Assembly (NCBI GenBank): GCA_950295325.1
Contig: OX485803.1
Location: 2,790,001 to 2,854,000 of the forward strand
DNA length: 64,000 nt
From: Polytrichum commune
Lineage: Eukaryota; Streptophyta; Polytrichopsida; Polytrichales; Polytrichaceae
Reading direction: 5' to 3'
In this document: piece by piece, positions 11,258 to 23,862 of the stretch
Layout: each line of letters starts with the position of its first letter
Position numbering within the stretch: position 1 is the stretch's first letter
The notes under the pieces: model-generated
The model's input: the letters and a program-made list of their open reading frames with translations, nothing else
What the model was told of the DNA's origin: nothing
The model's database searches: none
Program-made: the position numbers and the translations under genes

Positions 11258-11590
11258 TTATTCAGCTGCATGGTTGTGTTCCATTCTATGTTTAGCATCT
11301 GACATGGGCCTCCATTATCTTACCTTCGTGGAAAGAGACTTAGAAAATAAGAAGAAACTATCCCTGGTGCAGATAATGAATAGTGCCAGTTTGAATAGTA
11401 TGAATATTGTGAATAGTGTCGGTAATTTTAGTGATAGCGCTAGTATGAATAGAGTTTTCAATGAATAATACCGGGATGAACAATGATTCATGTGAATAGT
11501 GCCAAGAGTATAACTCCACCCAAGTTTTCCAGTGTCAGCCTGAATCTATGAATAATAATCGAATATTCTTACTTTGTTTGGGGGCCCCTG
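11258..11590. mobile_element. MITE of the TTATTCAG family, right end lost
   Basis: It begins TTATTCAGCTGCATGG and carries GACATGGGCCTCC...ATCTTACCTTC, AAATAAGAAGAAACTA and repeated TGAATAGTG words, as in 9241-9660. It fades near GGGGGCCCC at 11580-11590 without the expected terminal repeat. Confidence 0.55.
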
Positions 11591-13466
11591 GTGTGGCTAG
11601 CATATGAACCTTGGCGCCTATATCCGCATAGGGGTGGCATTTCAAGCACCCTTGTTTCCAATTTATAAGGATTTTACATAGTGTAAAAGGAAGGTCATTT
11701 TTTTTTAGCTTTTTGGCTCTCTTCTTTCTTTCTTTCTTTTTGTGAGGGGGAAGAGGAGTATTGGATATCAATAGGACTAGAGAGAAGATTGCACAAGCAT
11801 ATACACATACACAAAGGCATATGAACAATGCTTGGAGTAAGATGGTCTCATGCTCTCCTTGCTTTGCGTTTAATTGCTTTTCTTATTTTCCTTGGCTCAT
11901 ACAAACAATATGGAATAACTCCTAGCCCTCTCGGACTAGCATTGTAGCCTTATTCTAACCTTATTGTTTCTGATGCTTATTCCATTACATTTCTAATGAC
12001 TATGGGCAATCTAATGCTCTGTCTTCTACAACAACCTTATTCCTTCTAGTATTACATTTCTATTAACTACAAGCAATCTAATGCTCCACCTTTAACAAGG
12101 AGGAGGAGCTAACATTAAGGTCCAAGTCCAAGAAAATTGGGGTCTAAAACGCCCCTTAGTGGACCTATTTTTTGGACTTGAGACTAGACCCAAGCCCAAA
12201 TTTTGGTATTACAAGTTGGGTGGAATATTTTCTTGAGTTGGGGCCAATGAGATTCAGTGGAAAACTTGTACCGCATTAACATCGCTTCAATTTCTCATAC
12301 TTTGAGGGTGCAAATTATCTTACCACAAACCACATACGATTGCTCCTTTTTTGAGTTTTTTATGACCTTGGACCCTGACATAAACCCATCTTCATCATAT
12401 ACTTCAATAATGCAAACTCGTTTCAAATTCTTGTATATCAAATACTCCTATCGGTGGGGGCCACAACAGTTCTCTAGAATCCACATTAATTCTCAACCAA
12501 AACCAAATCCCTACATTCCAAACCCATATGGGCCACAATTAATTAAGTTTGAAGGGAAAACCTGGGGTTTTGGACCCACTCTATTTCCACCGCAACTAGA
12601 CAATTAGAGAGGGCCCAAGTTAGTTATTTCCACACTAATTTCCCACCCACACTAATAGGACTATTTAGTGTACCTTCCGTACCAAGAAAGTTATGTTGTT
12701 TTACACCTCTAAACAACCATAAATGCCATTTGTTGTCAAGACACATGACAAGGATGAGGGGAATGGGAAAAAGGGGCCCAAAAGGAAAAGTGATTGGATT
12801 TGAGATACCATAGTGCCAAATGTTCACTTTATGGTGATGATGGTGGGTGGCAAGTTGCCACGTGGCTTGATGGCCACCCACCAGAAGAGCCAGTGACAGT
12901 CTGGCATGGGAGCACATGGGGAACGTGGGAATCTAACACAAGGAACTCGTTCCCAAATATTCAGCTTTAAAGTAAAGGCCATGGCCAAGGACTCTCCGAC
13001 TTTATTACTCTCCACGGAATCAGGGAAGCCAAATTAGCCAACCAAATTCATTCCCCCTTCCTACCTACCCTTCTTTGGTAATTGGTTAATTCGTAATAGT
13101 AACATTTAAATAGTGTGGCCTTTTTATAATAATAAAAACTTTTAGGCATTGTAGAGTCAAAATGATGGTGTTCCCCGAAATTCCCATTGACAAAGATACA
13201 AATACATCACACAAGACACCTTGGGAACTCCAAAATGGGCTTAGGAGGCTTATATCATGCTCACATCAAGATCATTGATTGGTCCACACCAGTGGGAGAG
13301 TTTCCATATTGATTCTTTGTCTTGTATGCATTGGCAAAATTTTAGTACACTACATCTAATGAGGTTATTGTGAATAAGATGAAAATCTTTAATGATAGCA
13401 GTAAATTTCAAAATAGAGATGCACTTTCCCTATCAAGAGGGACTCCTACCGCCCATGATTACATTG
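11591..13466. other. Non-coding stretch with decayed repeat remnants
   Basis: No gene is visible. The segment near 12592-12680 (ACTAGACAATTAGAGAGGGCCC, then CCACACTAATAGGACTATTTAG) resembles 17205-17270 and the right end of the element at 45322-45576, marking remnants of a GTGTGGGCT-type MITE. The 116-codon frame at 12257-12607 lies in this repeat and has no domain. Confidence 0.4.
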
Positions 13467-13674
13467 TTTTGTCTAATTAGTGTGGGCTATCATTTGGAGT
13501 TACACATTGCGACGGCATTTGATTGAGAGTATCATTTCTTACCTAAATACCATAAGTAGATAGTACTTACACTGAAGAATATGATATGACTTAGTTGGTA
13601 AAAAAATGATAATGTTGGTGTAAAGTTATAGTAGCACATAACTCTGAATGGTAACCCACACTAATCAGACAAAA
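13467..13674. mobile_element. 208-bp MITE with 28-bp inverted ends
   Basis: The ends at 13467-13494 and 13647-13674 are inverted copies with about three mismatches; the outer part reads TTTTGTCTAATTAGTGTGGG. There is no coding capacity. The ATTAGTGTGGGCT core also begins the repeat at 16966. Confidence 0.65.
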
Positions 13675-15988
13675 TAGTGTAGCAATTGGCCCTAGTGTAG
13701 GCATGGTATTAAGTTGGGAACATGGAGAACGATAAGACCATCCACAAATTGTACATGAAGAACCACACTAATAAAGTCAAAGAAAAGAGAGAGAGGAGAG
13801 AGACGACGCTACATGGGTTGGTGTGAATGAGGGACACTTCACTTTGATCATATCCGTGAGCTCATATGTGAACCTGAGGCAGGTTTACAAAGTCAAGAAC
13901 CATAGATAATAACATGGGGGTTGACATCAATGAGAGATGCTTCACATATGATCACAACTACAAACTGCAAATGTAAAACTTAAGTGAGCAATACACACTA
14001 GTAGTTTATATATATATTTATTTATTTATTTATAATCATGAGTATGCTTTGTATCAGAAAAGTTACATGACAAGTCACAAAGACCACTCTATTTTACAAT
14101 GGCACACAAACAATATTGCCACATTGAATCTTACGTTTAATGTAGAATCCTCAAGTAGGGAGCCTTGGGGGGGGGGGGGGAGGATTCACATTAGTGACTA
14201 TTTATGACCACCCCCACCTACCATGTGTACGGTGAAAATGCACCAAAACATTTGGGGAAAAAAAGTAGTTTGATGGAATGTAGACTTCTTGCTCTTAAAA
14301 AGCCAATAAAATGCCACATACATTTATTTTATTTTATTTTTGAATTAAACACACAACGTCTTATATCAGACTTTAACATGTTAAAATGAACAATTGAAAT
14401 AATCATCTTTTCTTTCTTTCTTTCAAGTGAAACACACACACACAGAGAAACACACAGAATGGCATTCCTTTCATGAATTATAAAGAAACAACTAGTTTAG
14501 GTTCAAGTACATGGGGAGCATTGTTATTAAAATTCATTCACATGAGTCATGGCCGCCTACGTACATTGAGTGCACCCTTGGGGTAGGGAGTAATGCAAAT
14601 TACGAATATCTTAAAAGTTGTAAATGATCAAGGTGACAAGTGAATATGAAATATATAAGCAACCTTCTATCAAATATGAAAAATGTAGCAAAAATGATGA
14701 CAAAGCTATCATTTCAACTGGAAGAGGTTGCCAAAACCATCACCTCACCAAAACCAAGTTCCAACATTCCACAATCTTGCACAATAAGGACATATCAAGA
14801 TTTGGTTGGGATTGTACATCACACTAACATCAGGCTCCCATGATAATTTTGGGTCCTTCGAACCCTCATAACTTTTGCATATGGAATCCAAACACAACAC
14901 AACACATGTTTGCGACTTTGAAACCATGTTTGACTACGTATTGTTAATTGTTTGTTAGTCTAATAAAACACCTTATATTCCAAACAATGATCATGAAATC
15001 ACTCAGTGGTATGGACCCTCAAAATATAACAATGGGATGATGGGAGTTCAGTTTAAATCTAAGTCTCCACATACGAATTTTCGAGCATCCCACTGTTATA
15101 TTCCGAGGACCCATAAAATGAGAGTTGAATGTTGGGTAATGTTATAATCTTCACGTTGATGAAAAAGAAGATGTTCATATGAGCTTTGAAAATCATGAGG
15201 AAAATAACGATGGCCTCAATTTGGAAAAAGTGTACATCTTGGACTTGTTCACCTTAAGTTAGTCCATTTGTAATGCGAAAGGCCAAAAGCTGACCTGGTG
15301 TAAGTCTAGGCATCTTATGTTCTTTCTAAAAGCATAATGGATGTCGAGATCACCCCGATTGCTCAAGTGGCAATTTTGTCCAAGTCAACTTGTGCTTCTC
15401 TCAAATAAGGACACCATATATATTAGTTCGTCTCTTAGAGAACGGTCTAAACTAGGTTGCTAGAGGTCTAGAAGGGTCATCTTGCTAGTTGTCAACACAA
15501 CACTATTTGTCAATAGAAGTAGATTTGAAACGCATATTTATTGACATTATGACATTCAAGGTAGCATAGTAGAGTATTTGAGATGATGGCGCTGCATCAT
15601 GGGTAACCGTGATCAACATATGGCTAACGGGCTCACATTCATGCCAATACCTGGATACGGCGTTGCTTTTATATGAGACGATGGGGGTTTACGTTTGAGT
15701 ATGCAAGAGGAAGATATTATCAAGCATATTGATGCCAACTGTCAAGTCGTCTCAACTTATGATCAACATGTAGATCATTATGTCATCTAGGTAATATGAA
15801 TACACCTCATAATACTTTCAAGCATACTCATGCCAAGATATTAGTAAGCATATTAATGTTAATTGTTGTATGGTTACACTAGGTAATGGTCAAGATGTTG
15901 ATCATTCGTGTAACTTACACATAGACCTCATAAGAGGGTGAGTGACAATTAATATCATAAACAATGTACCACGTGTTTTTCACTACCG
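13675..15988. other. Non-coding stretch with dispersed repeats
   Basis: No gene is visible. A poly-G run lies near 14167 and TTTA/TTTC microsatellites near 14020 and 14410. The part from about 15150 repeats elsewhere: the ATCTTCACGTTGATGAA...GTTCATATGAGCTTTG phrase recurs near 22640 and 43400, and 15450-15960 resembles 40550-40980 (TATGCAAGAGGAAG, AGCATATTGATG, AGTATTAGTAAG). Confidence 0.4.
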
Positions 15989-16608
15989 TAGCACCATAGC
16001 TGGTTCGTGCACCTCAAAACGAACATTTGTTTATTTAAAAAAAAAAAAGGTTTGTCAACTAAAAATATAATTTATGAAAGTCCTATAATTTAAAAATATT
16101 TAAATCACTTTTTTTGGTGAGGTCCATCATTACCAGAAGTAGGTTGTTGTTTTTTTCATTCATTCGTGGCGGCTTCTTGGCCTTAAACCTAAAGTATCCA
16201 CCTTAGCCTTACTAAGTGTTGCTCTTGTTTGTCTTTGCACAGTGTATGTGTTAAGTCTTTTGTATGTATTTGCACTTTGACATGTGTGAGATGAATGTTA
16301 GAAATTGCACCAAAACAACAACGGGTTGATAATGCTTTTATCCCTATTAGCAAGGAGGAGAGGGAGATGGATATAGAAAGAGAGTTTGCCGCTTTGAGTC
16401 AGCCGGGCATTGAGCCATTAACACGTTAGCATGCAACCTCTTATGATGTGTTGACGTGGTTGGAGCTTAGAAGAGTCCAAAATTTCCATTAATTAGTTTT
16501 TTCCCTAATACAAATTTTCACTTATTCTTTTGATTGGGTTCATAATTTTGATTTTTCTTTCAATTTTTTATTTGAGAATTTTTTTTGCACGAACCAGCTA
16601 TGGTGCTA
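15989..16608. mobile_element. 620-bp element with perfect 22-bp inverted ends
   Basis: Positions 15989-16010 and 16587-16608 are perfect inverted copies; the outer end reads TAGCACCATAGCTGGTTCG. The interior is AT-rich and non-coding. Similarity between the ends may continue a few bases outside these limits. I saw no target duplication, so the superfamily is open. Confidence 0.7.
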
Positions 16609-18175
16609 TTGTATGTGAGTCAAATCGGACCATGGCTTACAAGTACTGCTTGCCAAGAGACAAGAAAATAGCTCATGTGATCATTCAAACCCCTCATGCA
16701 CATGAGAGAATCACTTTGATCAATGATTCCTTGTTGAGCCACCGGCCCACCGGAGGAGCCTTGAAATTCCTCCCTAGTTTTAGGCCAAATCAAGCCTACC
16801 ATAGTTCACCAAGGCATTCCAAATCACTTGATGCACCGGTCACATGGTCCGGTGGAAAATAAGGTCATTTTTATCCTTCCATATGATTCAAGGAGTAGAA
16901 CTACACAAAATAATTGAAGTATACCAAAGTTTCTAATATCTTTGGCACGTACACCAAACAACCCTATTAGTGTGGGCTGCAATGACAATTATTTTGGGCC
17001 ATGTTGATGTCGAACTGACGCAAAATCTTTAGTTTAAACTAGCGTGAGCCACGTTGATTGTTTTCTAGGTGGGTGATTTTCTTTTTAAAAAAAAATTTAC
17101 GCTAATTTTGATGTAACCTGACTATTTGAACAATTTAAGGTATTGGTCACAACTCTCATGGAAGATTGAGGGGAAGACCCAAGGTCTTCAACCAACATTA
17201 TTCCCACATGACTAGATAATTAGAGTGGCCCATGTTAATTATTTCTCCACTCTAAATTTCCACCCACACCAAGAACAATGTTACTATGATGTGTTTTCCA
17301 CATACTATGAATCAAAGCTTGGATATATGTCATTCCTAGATATCAATTTCAAATTGGATCTCTCTCTCTCTCTTTCTCTTATATATATATATATATATAT
17401 ATATGTCAAGGTCTCTCAAAATCAACAAATGAAAATGGATAGAACCTGAACACATATACACCACTCACACATGAGGACTTGTAAGCTCGAAATGGTGCGC
17501 AACAAGGAAGTAATTCCTGTGTGTCTCTTGTTGGTTTAGACCGAAAATGCGTTTGGAGTATTGAACAACCAGCATCAAAATTCCAAAAACCTGTCACTTG
17601 GTTTTGATTTGAGTGTTGTTTCTGTTGGCAAAAGAGACGAGTGCCTTGAATGAGTTTTGTCTTTGTGCATAATTGACAGCTATAATAACCCACCAGCAAA
17701 CGCAATAGAGGCCAGACAAGTGAGCATGCGAAGGCACCCACATTGCTCTTAAGTATCTACCAACCCTAGTACTCAATAACAAACAAGAACCCATCCCCCC
17801 CCCCCCCCCCTCACATAACAAACAAATAGGTAAGATGACCCCTGCATACAAGAGCCCACCTACCGTAAGGTAGGCAGTAAGCCCTATCATGCACCAAGGG
17901 GACTCTTGAGCATGATATGGCCAACATGCTCAAATTCATGTCAGTTTGACTTACGTCAAATTTATTTATTTATTTTCTTTCTTTTCGTGCAAAGGGACTC
18001 GTGTCCCGATCACAACAAACTTTCCGTCTGGTTCCAACTGTGAAATTGTTGGGGAACTATGTTGAGAAATAGATGTTGGCCCACCACTTTTCACACTATT
18101 ACAAACCAGAGATGTTGACAGTTGGTGCCAGAATTGACTGGTGTGATCAACCCCTCACCGGTAAAGTTCAAACAA
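16609..18175. other. Non-coding stretch with a decayed MITE and simple repeats
   Basis: A repeat starting CCTATTAGTGTGGGCTG (about 16964) and ending near CCACCCACACC (17270) resembles the element at 45322-45576. A CT/AT microsatellite lies at about 17358-17404 and a poly-C run near 17797-17811. No gene is visible. Confidence 0.45.
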
Positions 18176-18415
18176 GACAATGAATGGAGAGAACCGACTG
18201 CTAGTTACAGGTGAACCGGTTAAATTTGAAAAAAAACCGGTTGAAGTTCAAGACTTCAGGAAAACTGCCGATCATTTTAGAGGAATTTAGAGGATATGCC
18301 TCAAGTTCATAAAGGAACGACCGAAAGATGTCCACATGTAACCGGTCGGACTTGGAAACGCTCGGATCTCGACCGATTATGCCCCAAAATCTCTCCGGAT
18401 AGTCAAGCACGGACG
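18176..18415. mobile_element. ACCGGTT-family MITE, copy 1
   Basis: It contains GAGAGAACCG, CAGGTGAACCGG, ACCGGTTGAAGTTCAAGAC, GATCATTTTAGAGGAATTTA, AACCGGTCGGACTTGGAAAC and a terminal CTCTCCGGAT block in the same order as 50215-50437, the copy that has a target duplication. Its own ends are eroded. Confidence 0.6.
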
Positions 18416-21388
18416 AAGCTTGCATTGAATGCATCATGGCAATGCGATTCGTGACATTTATCACACCTGCTGCCACAACACAAGAAAATGCCCGATCAAC
18501 TTAGCAATGAATTTGTGGTAACTCTACGTACTAATAAAAATGCGTTTCTCAATGCTTCTTTCAAATCATCATCCGGATCCATGTCCACATCTTCAAGACT
18601 TGAAGCTCTCCCCATTTTTGAAGCATGACCACTCATCGCATGCCCACACTAGGACCAACGACTTTGTCCTCAACAATAAGAGAGTTTCCATCGTCATAGG
18701 AGTTTTATGTCTTGTGTGCAGTGAAGTGAATGGGCGCAACTGCATTACATTACTTTTGGTGAGGTTACTGTGAGTAGGAAGAAAAATCCTTACTGTTAGC
18801 AATAAACTTCGGAATACGATGAACTTTCCCTATCAAGAGGGACTCGTCTTGTTGGTAAAGGAGTAGTGGTTGGCCCTAGTGTGGGCATGGCATAAGATGT
18901 GTGGGTGTTATTCTTCCTTTTCTTTTCTTTGAAAAAATGAATGAAAATGTTCTCCAACTTCTTCCGATTAGACTTATACTATCAAACTTGTGTTGCAATA
19001 TCGAATTTATCTATGATGACACGTCAACAAAAACTGGATCTAAAATCATACCTCCCCTAATCTAGTTATGGTTATTGGAAGTGCATGTTTGTTGATTTCT
19101 TGACTAAATACATAGGTCCTCTTAGTTGTGTTCACCATTGAATGCGGGGTTGCTAAGAAAAATTGAAGATGTAGTCTGATCTCTTTTTATACATGTGGTT
19201 TCTTTTGGTGTTTGTTCAACTTCGATCCTCACCAAACCCCACACCAATCAAATTGAGGTATTCGCTTAAGAAAACTAACCAAGTAACACCCACATGCCTT
19301 ATTTGTAAGGCATCATGTTGGCCACTTCGAACTCCATAGACAACTTCAACCATTGCATTGCATCGCGGATGGCCTCCTCGCTTGAGCAATTGCAAATCAC
19401 AAGGATCATTGTTCAAATTCAAAATCAGATTTGAAATGAAAATTTTGAGGACTTTCGTTACTCTTTAGATGATCACGTAGGCCTTCCTAATTGTGTTACA
19501 TATAACATCTGGAATGGTGTCTATTTTTTGAGCACATTGTCCAATTTCATCATCACAAGTGTCTATTTGGGTTTCACTCTTAACTATGAGCCTTGCTATA
19601 TACCACTCAAATATGTATGTCTAATTAAGAAGAGTCACCACATAAGGTCCACATACCTTATGCCAAACCCCAAAGGAGAATCATCTCACCTCTTAGAGAA
19701 AGCATGTAGTGTTGGATGTGCTGGATTTGTTGTAGTGACATGCTCAAGTTAAGTGTATCGACATTGTTTCAAGAGTTGTTGTGCTTGAAGAGTGGTTTAC
19801 AATACAAAAGGTGGTTGTGGTGGTGGTGATGGTTAGCCACCACAATGAACCAAAACTTCTTACAGTTCTTCTTTTACTCACACTCGTAGACCATGAATCT
19901 ATGCATTTGTGGTTGATGGTGGGGCCAATTCATCAAATTGCAGTTTATCTTGGTTAAGGTCTTTAAATTAAGAGGAAAATAATGATTTGTTATGTTGGTT
20001 GGCTTTGTATTACTGTGGTAAAGTGGTTGCCTCCTCAACTTTCTCCAAGGACCTTGGCCTTGAAGCTCTCTAGCGGTGGTTAGCCACTCCGAGCAGTGGG
20101 GTTCATGGCATAGATGGTAGTTATGGTTTACTTTGGCATTATCTCCATGGAAAAGGCATAACAAAGGAATATGAGAGTTGATCTTGCTATTTCTTTGGAG
20201 TCAACATGAATTATATCTTCAAAAATTCTTGAAGTGAAAGTTATAGCTAACCTATAATCATTTGGTTTTATGTTGGATGAATTATTATAAAATTGAGTTT
20301 GCACTATATCTAGAACCCATCATATATCATTAGAGGTCATTGTCCACATAAGGAAGGGGGGGGGGTTCAAACTATGATTGGAGTGATGCTATGGGTTTAG
20401 TTTATTCAAGGTGCTCAATGTCACTAAAGGTTAAACCTTGCAAATGTATGCAAATGGGTGTAAGCACAATAAAGTGGGTAGATTGATGTCCCTATGAAGG
20501 TTTCAATGAAAGTGACTCAACACTATATACTAACTTTGAATTTTTTTCAAGATAAGAATCATAAAAATATACAAACCATGTTTATTCACATAGCCAAGAA
20601 ATGTATGATGACAACGACAATTGTTTTAAGAACATACATAGTTTGAAAAACAATGCCAATGTTGCAAGTAAGTGATATTGAACAAGTAATTTTATTATTA
20701 TTATTGTTATAAATATGACAACATTGCATTACATGTATGATTTTACCTTTTTTAATTTAAGCCCTCAAGTTTATGATTCAAGGAATAGTTAAAGTTTGAA
20801 ATATTGAAGGTCATGAAATTCCCGTTCAGGTTTAGCCATTTGCTTTTCAACATAACATTAATGATGAGTTTTGAGGAATTCATCTTGATATTCTATATTT
20901 CAATACTTGGCACAAAAATAAAGGGCACCATATGAAAAACAATCTATCAATTTCAGATGTTTGACCATAAAAACCATGACTTTAATATATCGGAGCACTT
21001 GTTTGGTCCATTTTACCATGCTTACACCTAAATACATGCAAGATGACGCGACTCTTTTTTAGACTTAAGCCTCTTCATTTTCCTACATGAACATTCAACC
21101 ACGATCATAACATTGTGAAGGCTTAGGGACAACCCACTATCATTCTCAATTTTGAACAATTCACTTAGTTATCGACTCATTAAAGTGACATCTTTGGATA
21201 CAATGGCTTTATGTGCTGAAGTTTTATTCCAAGTTACAAATGTAAAGCCAATTTCACTTATTGACATGGTCTCAACATGCAAAATTGTGTGAGTGTGTTT
21301 GAATTTGTTGTATAAATGTGTCTTTTTACTCGTTTTTTTGTAGTATAATGGTTTCTACAATAAATATGGTCCATTATTATAAGCACCA
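18416..21388. other. Non-coding stretch, few recognisable elements
   Basis: No gene is visible. At 19060-19144 the plus strand carries a short block whose translation (YGYWKCMFVDFLTKYIGPL, then a stop) matches repeats at 28486, 28780 and 41515. Runs such as poly-G near 20355 and ATT repeats near 20690 are simple sequence. The rest is unassigned. Confidence 0.4.
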
Positions 21389-21389
21389 T

Positions 21390-21986
21390 CTAAGGACGTG
21401 CACATCCAACCACCATGGCCCATGAAGGCGTCCCAAGGCCCTATAAACTTGTGATTGGCTGTTGGACTCGTCCTGGGACCACTTTGGTATACACCAAGGA
21501 ATTTTTGTCATAGTGGTCATGGAGTTCTAGGTCCCCAAAAGACATATTTTAAGGCCTATGTTATTCAATGACATGCTCCAACAGGTTTTGTAGTGGGAAA
21601 GGCAAAAGAGGTGCTTTGATTAAAAAAAAAAGGCAGGGCCCAAGGTAGAGAAATGATGTTGTAGTATTGTTTTAATGGAGTGTATTTTGAGGAAGAAAAG
21701 ATGAAGACAATAGAAGACAATGAATGGTCAAACTTGATTTTTTTTCTTTTTTTCTTTCAAAACTGCCTTTTTTGGGCATGTATTATAAAAAACAACACAT
21801 TCACTTTTGGTGCATGATCATTCCTCTTGGTCGACATTCAGTGTACACCTAGTGAGGGGCCCAACGGCTTTATAAATTATTTTTTAAAGAAATCGGACCT
21901 TGGAAGTTGGACCATCAAGTCGGACCATGGAAAAAAGACCATCTTCCATGGTCCAACTTCGTGATCCATGGTGTAAGCCAACCCTT
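21390..21986. mobile_element. Tourist-like MITE relative, reverse and decayed
   Basis: In reverse orientation it shares the order of phrases found in 26352-26796: a TIR-proximal CCATGG...GTGTAAGCCAACCC block, GTGTACACCTAGTGAGGGGCCC, TTTTGGTGCATGATCATTCC and GTCCTGGGACCACTTTGG. The start is uncertain. Confidence 0.5.
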
Positions 21987-22205
21987 TAGTTACAAATGGA
22001 CCAGTTGAGTTTGAGCAATGACCGGTTTGAGTTCAAGACTTTAAACAGGTCACGGATCATGTTAGAGATCATCCATGGAATATACCTTACCACATCAACT
22101 AAGAATATATGAAACTAAAAACCAACTTGTAACCGATTGCACTTGGAAACACGATGATCCTTGATTGATTTTGCCCAAATTCTTCCCCGCTCATTGAGCA
22201 TCGTT
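21987..22205. mobile_element. ACCGGTT-family MITE, copy 2 (degenerate)
   Basis: It shares TTAGTTACAAATGGACC, TTGAGTTCAAGACTT, GATCATGTTAGAG, TTGTAACCGATTG and the terminal CCCCGCTCATTGAGC block with the other copies, with many substitutions. It directly abuts the preceding Tourist-like element. Confidence 0.5.
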
Positions 22206-22902
22206 ACATTGAAATTGTAGGTTTTAGTATATTTGTGTATCCTCGGGAAGATTCAAAGCCCAACTTAAAAACACGCCGTAGATGGAAACAACTTGGGGAA
22301 ACCCTCTCTCTCTCTCCAACCGCTTCAACCTTGTATGCAACACACGGACCAATCAAATCGATATAATTAACTCCACACTAAAATATCGACATTCCATACT
22401 ATTCTAAATATTTACTACCATGTTACAAAGGTAGACATGTCTAAGTCGGTTACTTATCTTAACTGGACACGTGTATTTGAGTGGTAAGTGGCGTGGTTTC
22501 AAGAACGATACCAAAAAGACACGTGTTTAAAAGACATTGGACTGCTTGGCCAAAACATATGATAACCATTCTAGGTTCAATAATCAACATAATTGGGTGG
22601 AGGGAAACTTATTTGACCAGTTATCGAGCACGGAAATCTTCACTTCAAAAATGAAGAAAACGTTCATACGAGCTTCGAAAATCATCAAGAAAGCGGCCAC
22701 AACCTCGATTTGGATTTGCTCACCATCTCGTGCTAATCGCATGGTTCAAATCCCATAAGAAGTGGGCTAAGTCAAAAGCAATAACCATTTTAAGACACAT
22801 CTACTTAGTTGCACACAACCATCATTGTAAGGAACCAAACTACTGCACTAACCTATCTAAGTTGTTACCGAAGAAATTTTCCTCTTATTGACATGTGGGC
22901 TG
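22206..22902. other. Non-coding stretch
   Basis: No gene is visible. A copy of the dispersed ATCTTCACTTCAAAAATGAA...GTTCATACGAGCTTCG repeat lies near 22638-22700. Confidence 0.35.
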
Positions 22903-23305
22903 GGGCGAACCAACCCATACACTACACAAAATATGATATTTAGTGTTTGATACACTAAATACGAAAGCATACACTAAATATCAATAACCCTATGAAAGTA
23001 AGTAACATTAAATGTAAACTCAAACACTAAATATCAACTATGGTAATATGTGGAAGTTACATGTTTGAATTTAATGTTAGTAAGGATATGAAAAAAATGA
23101 TATAATAAGGGAGGTGGCAGTAGGGAAGGCAGCGGCACATATATGTCTAACACTAAGTGTCAAAGAATTGAAAATTGGTGTTGAGCATGGTAGGGTGGTA
23201 ACAACACTAAATGTAATCAAACACTAAATATCATATTTTGTGTAGTTCCTTGGAGGCAAGGGTTCAGGCATCCAACAGGGAACAAGTGTACAGGTTGGTT
23301 CGCCC
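22903..23305. repeat. Outer inverted repeat around a MITE
   Basis: GGGCGAACCAACC (22903-22915) and GGTTGGTTCGCCC (23293-23305) are perfect inverted copies lying outside the MITE at 22921-23246. Adjacent ATACAC/GTGTAC may extend the pairing. They are not part of the MITE terminal repeat, so the MITE sits inside an older foldback. Confidence 0.6.
22921..23246. mobile_element. 326-bp MITE with perfect 30-bp inverted ends, TACACTAAATA family
   Basis: Positions 22921-22950 and 23217-23246 are perfect inverted copies, starting ACTACACAAAATATG. The interior carries more ACACTAAAT words in both orientations and no coding frame. Like the relatives at 24499 and 56486, the conserved core begins CAC next to TA, which would fit a TA target as in Tc1/mariner-type MITEs; because TA lies within the repeat this is not proven. 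Confidence 0.75.
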
Positions 23306-23306
23306 A

Positions 23307-23840
23307 AATCATGACACGTGGAGTTGTGTGACGATGTCTTGTTAATTATTCATGGAAGTAATTGTGAATACTATTATATTAGTGGATTTATTGCATCGAA
23401 TGTATAAAATAGTGTGGATGTTACGATGAAACTTTGGGAAATTTGATTGCGCCCTTTGATAACTTGAAACACAGCCGATGACGCCAAGTGTGAACACGTG
23501 AATGCAAAATAGATACTTCATACAGAGTTGACAGCTCACTTGATTCTTATTTGTTTCCGTGTGGCATTCTAAAAACTGGGTTGACTAGATTGGACCCACG
23601 GTTTTTGGCGGCCCTATGTTGCTCAAATAGGGGAGTGAGCAAAAACATTCTTCCCTTGCTTGTGGACCTTCGGGGACACTTCTTCATTAAAATAACTTCT
23701 AGACTTGATGAGAAGATCAGCGGTTGGTTTGCAGTGACGGTTGGTTGCGAGGCTAAGTTAAGTTAAGGGGACCTTTTTCTATGAGGATTGTGGGGCCGGC
23801 TAGATCTACATAGTGAGAACACAATTGGTGTGGATTCGAC
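23307..23840. other. Non-coding stretch
   Basis: Short frames only, with no domain. It ends at the duplicated flank of the next element. Confidence 0.35.
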
Positions 23841-23862
23841 TCGACACACATAACATTATTAA

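Noticed and set aside
22690..22780. Possible tRNA because of GGTTCAAATCCC-like sequence
   Set aside because: No acceptor, D or anticodon stems can be formed around it.
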